32,958 bases of DNA from Scedosporium boydii. Lineage: Eukaryota; Ascomycota; Sordariomycetes; Microascales; Microascaceae. The notes beneath the pieces are model-generated. The model was not told the DNA's origin and ran no database searches. It worked only from the letters and a program-made list of their open reading frames with translations. The translations under genes were made by a program, and so were the position numbers. The stretch covers positions 1-32,958 of the forward strand of contig NJFT01000332.1 in NCBI GenBank assembly GCA_002221725.1, read 5' to 3'. Positions 31,263 through 32,958 of the stretch are shown here, piece after piece. How positions within the stretch are numbered: the first letter of the stretch is position 1; the number at the start of each line of letters is the position of its first letter.

Positions 31263-32133
31263 TCAGCAAGACCAAACCTCTGGTCCAGGAACAGCGTAGG
31301 ATTGGGGGATCGGGTAGTAGATGTTGATGACCAGACCAGGGTCGTTCGCCGTATATGCCCCAGGTAACGAGACGAGGGGCTGCGGGATTCCTTCCCCCCC
31401 TCCAGTTATGTGTAACTGGGCGCACGAGATGTAGAACTGGGCACTTCCTGGGGAAGAGGCTGTGTGAAGGCCTATTTGCTCTATGCGGAGGAGGTAGTCG
31501 CCGTCTGGAATGCATTTGGGAATGGCAACCTGGAGTTGAGATTTTCCTATTTTTCGCTAGAGTCAGCAGCGTGCCCCTTACATTAGAGGCTCGCGAACTC
31601 AAGAAACAATTTTCAGAATACTCAAACCGCTCGTTATCCCTCACCAGTGTTTGGCCATGTGATACTGGACGCAGTAATGGCGGGCTTATCCTGCGAGATT
31701 TTGAACCAGACGTTTCCCGTGCCGTTAAATTCGGCAGCGGACACACCATCGGGCGCCTTGGCCATGTAGAAGCTCAGGGGACCTGGGTGATATGCGGCCG
31801 GGCTTGAAGTGAAGCCAACGGTGTCTCCGGCTGTGACGTTGGCGATTTCGGTGGATGAGCCGTCGTCTGTGGCTTGATAGCATCGGATCTCGGGTGAGGA
31901 TACGTCGACGACTGGGGCGTTACTGTAGTGGTTTTCGGTGATGCGGACGTATCCCCATTGAGTAGTCTGCTGTCCGTGCAGGACGAGACTGTCGAAGACA
32001 TCTTGGTGGGGGTATTAGGACCAGCATCACAGCTCGGTCACTGGTGAACTCCGTTGGTGGAGGTAGAGAAGGACTCACAGTGGGCATGACCAGGGGCCAA
32101 GAATAGGATGCCCAAGGTAAATTTGATCTTCAT
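31263..32133 (-). CDS. AA9 lytic polysaccharide monooxygenase, 231 aa
   Basis: Three exons: 32133-32079, 32001-31645 and 31546-31263. Introns start GTGAGT and GTGAGG, and all phases close. The signal peptide MKIKFTLGILFLAPGHA ends exactly before His18, which becomes the N-terminal His of the copper histidine brace. The second brace His is His90 (AAYHPG) and the axial Tyr is Tyr176 (QFYISCAQ), with second-sphere His165 (EQIGLH) and Gln174 also kept. NHYSNAPVVDVSSPEIRCY, GTGNVWFKI, DGDYLLRIEQ and PLVSLPGAY are family signatures. It is a bare catalytic domain without a CBM1. The secreted enzyme would oxidatively cleave cellulose or hemicellulose using H2O2 or O2 and an electron donor. C1 or C4 regioselectivity cannot be told from this alone. 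Exon 1 ends one base after the catalytic His codon. Confidence 0.95.
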
Positions 32134-32251
32134 CTTCGAGGTCTTGTGTGCGGTTTTGTTCGGCTTTTGTCTGGATTCTTCCTCAAAATTCGACCTTGGG
32201 GACGCCGTCTACTTGGGCCCATCACGGTCAGTAGGACTGCAGTGATCCTAC

Positions 32252-32258
32252 TTATATA
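32252..32258 (-). promoter_or_regulatory. TATA box of the LPMO gene
   Basis: The minus strand reads GCTATATAAG, with TATATAA about 119-126 bp upstream of the LPMO start codon. This fits a strongly inducible fungal promoter. Confidence 0.6.
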
Positions 32259-32659
32259 GCCACAATCGCTTGGCACCACATCCGAAATCCACATCATTGA
32301 AGACTCCTCACCTCGTGGACGCAACCATCATGGTGGTAGACCTGGCCGTTCGTCCACTAACATCACATCCGTCCGGGCCCGAAAGACATGAGCGGGTTTT
32401 GGCTTGTGATCAAATACTTGCTCACTCCATATTGCCTCGACATGCCGCGTGCCTTGGTACAGGCTGTGGTTCTTGTTACCTGGTACCGGGATTGGGAAAA
32501 GTTGGTGTGTGTCGATGCTTCTCGATATTAACTCGATATTGAAAGGCTCATGTAAAGGTGCATCTGATGAGCCGAGTTTCCGCCGAGTTTCCTCGGGACA
32601 GTGGGAGGGAATCATCGCCCGACATTTGGATCCGAGTGTGATTGTTGGAAGGAAAATAG

Positions 32660-32669
32660 TTAGCCGGGG
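32660..32669 (-). promoter_or_regulatory. Overlapping XlnR-like and CreA-like sites
   Basis: The minus strand carries GGCTAA (32665-32660), which fits the XlnR core GGCTAR, and overlaps CCCCGG (32669-32664), which on the plus strand is CCGGGG, a CreA SYGGRG site. The pair lies about 530 bp upstream of the LPMO start. Induction by xylan or cellulose breakdown products and repression by glucose would be expected for an AA9 gene. Both sites are short, so chance matches are possible. Confidence 0.35.
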
Positions 32670-32903
32670 GCGTTGTGTATATGGAGTATCTACTTCGTGG
32701 AAGATTTCGTTTTACTTTCTGAACATGAAATGTTGTGAGTGTGAGTCCCACACCATTTAGACTGGATACTCTTCTTCCACTTGGAGAAATTATCGTGAGA
32801 AACTAACCTAAATACAGTTTGTCGAGGCCAACTCACGGGCTTGGTTAGTAGGTTGGGCTGATTAGAGCAAGAGCCCAAGTCGCAGGAACTAAGTGTGTAA
32901 AGA

Positions 32904-32951
<48 letters not shown>
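32904..32951. repeat. T14/A34 homopolymer tract at right edge
   Basis: Fourteen T followed directly by thirty-four A, then CAACAAC at the end of the window. The first 28 bases form a perfect T14A14 palindrome. Such a tract is a typical place for an assembly to break or to contain length errors. Confidence 0.95.
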
Positions 32952-32952
<1 letters not shown>

Positions 32953-32958
32953 AACAAC

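Larger units (their letters stand above)
32134..32903. other. LPMO upstream region
   Basis: The stretch holds the TATA box and the XlnR/CreA-like sites described separately, plus one TACTTCGTG relative at 32691-32699. The short frames on both strands show no likeness to proteins. Confidence 0.55.

Noticed and set aside
1..32958. CRISPR arrays, insertion sequences, transposon coding regions
   Set aside because: No spaced direct repeats, transposase or reverse-transcriptase motifs were seen; the tandem repeats present are simple micro- or minisatellites.

Overview
The window is nuclear DNA from a filamentous ascomycete (Pezizomycotina), most likely of Aspergillus/Penicillium type (Eurotiales). 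The signs are genes with many short introns of about 50-150 bp (GT..AG, CTAAC/CTGAC-like branch sites), an intron-containing tRNA, a casein kinase I that reads almost like the CkiA/Hrr25 of that group, an AA9 lytic polysaccharide monooxygenase, and sparse, unclustered genes on both strands. Both ends are low-complexity: a 9-bp repeat at base 1 and a T14/A34 tract at the right edge. The window may therefore be a whole small contig broken at repeats.

Layout. 1-417 (-): N-terminus of an unidentified protein running into a glutamate tract and off the left edge. 891-1815 (-): short-chain dehydrogenase/reductase. 2687-3641 (-): small NAD(P)-binding Rossmann protein. 4629-4733 (-): tRNA-Trp(CCA) with intron. 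5158-6074 (+): secretory-pathway single-pass membrane protein with a PPPY tail. 6385-8306 (-): MFS sugar transporter with a cluster of CreA-like sites upstream. 10427-13571 (-): glutamine-dependent NAD+ synthetase of 15 exons, including an 11-nt microexon. 14490-14951 (-): small secreted repeat protein with Kex2-type dibasic sites, the most novel-looking gene here. 16108-17256 (-): broken remnant of a C2H2-finger gene. 18149-19656 (-): membrane-anchored histidine-acid-phosphatase-like protein. 20742-22046 (+): BTB-domain protein with unresolved 5' end. 23750-24777 (+): type II membrane protein with a Cys-rich ectodomain. 28437-29773 (+): casein kinase I. 31263-32133 (-): AA9 LPMO.

The genes do not form an obvious biosynthetic cluster. 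Two fit plant-biomass and carbon use (LPMO, sugar transporter), and each has candidate carbon-regulation sites upstream. Several others are surface or secreted proteins of unknown role. Exon models were built by hand: each junction was placed at a GT/AG pair that keeps the frame and restores conserved family sequence. Family comparisons rest on recall, not on a search. From 14 to 18 kb the DNA has the look of accessory sequence, holding the repeat peptide gene, a decayed gene and no other recognisable coding.
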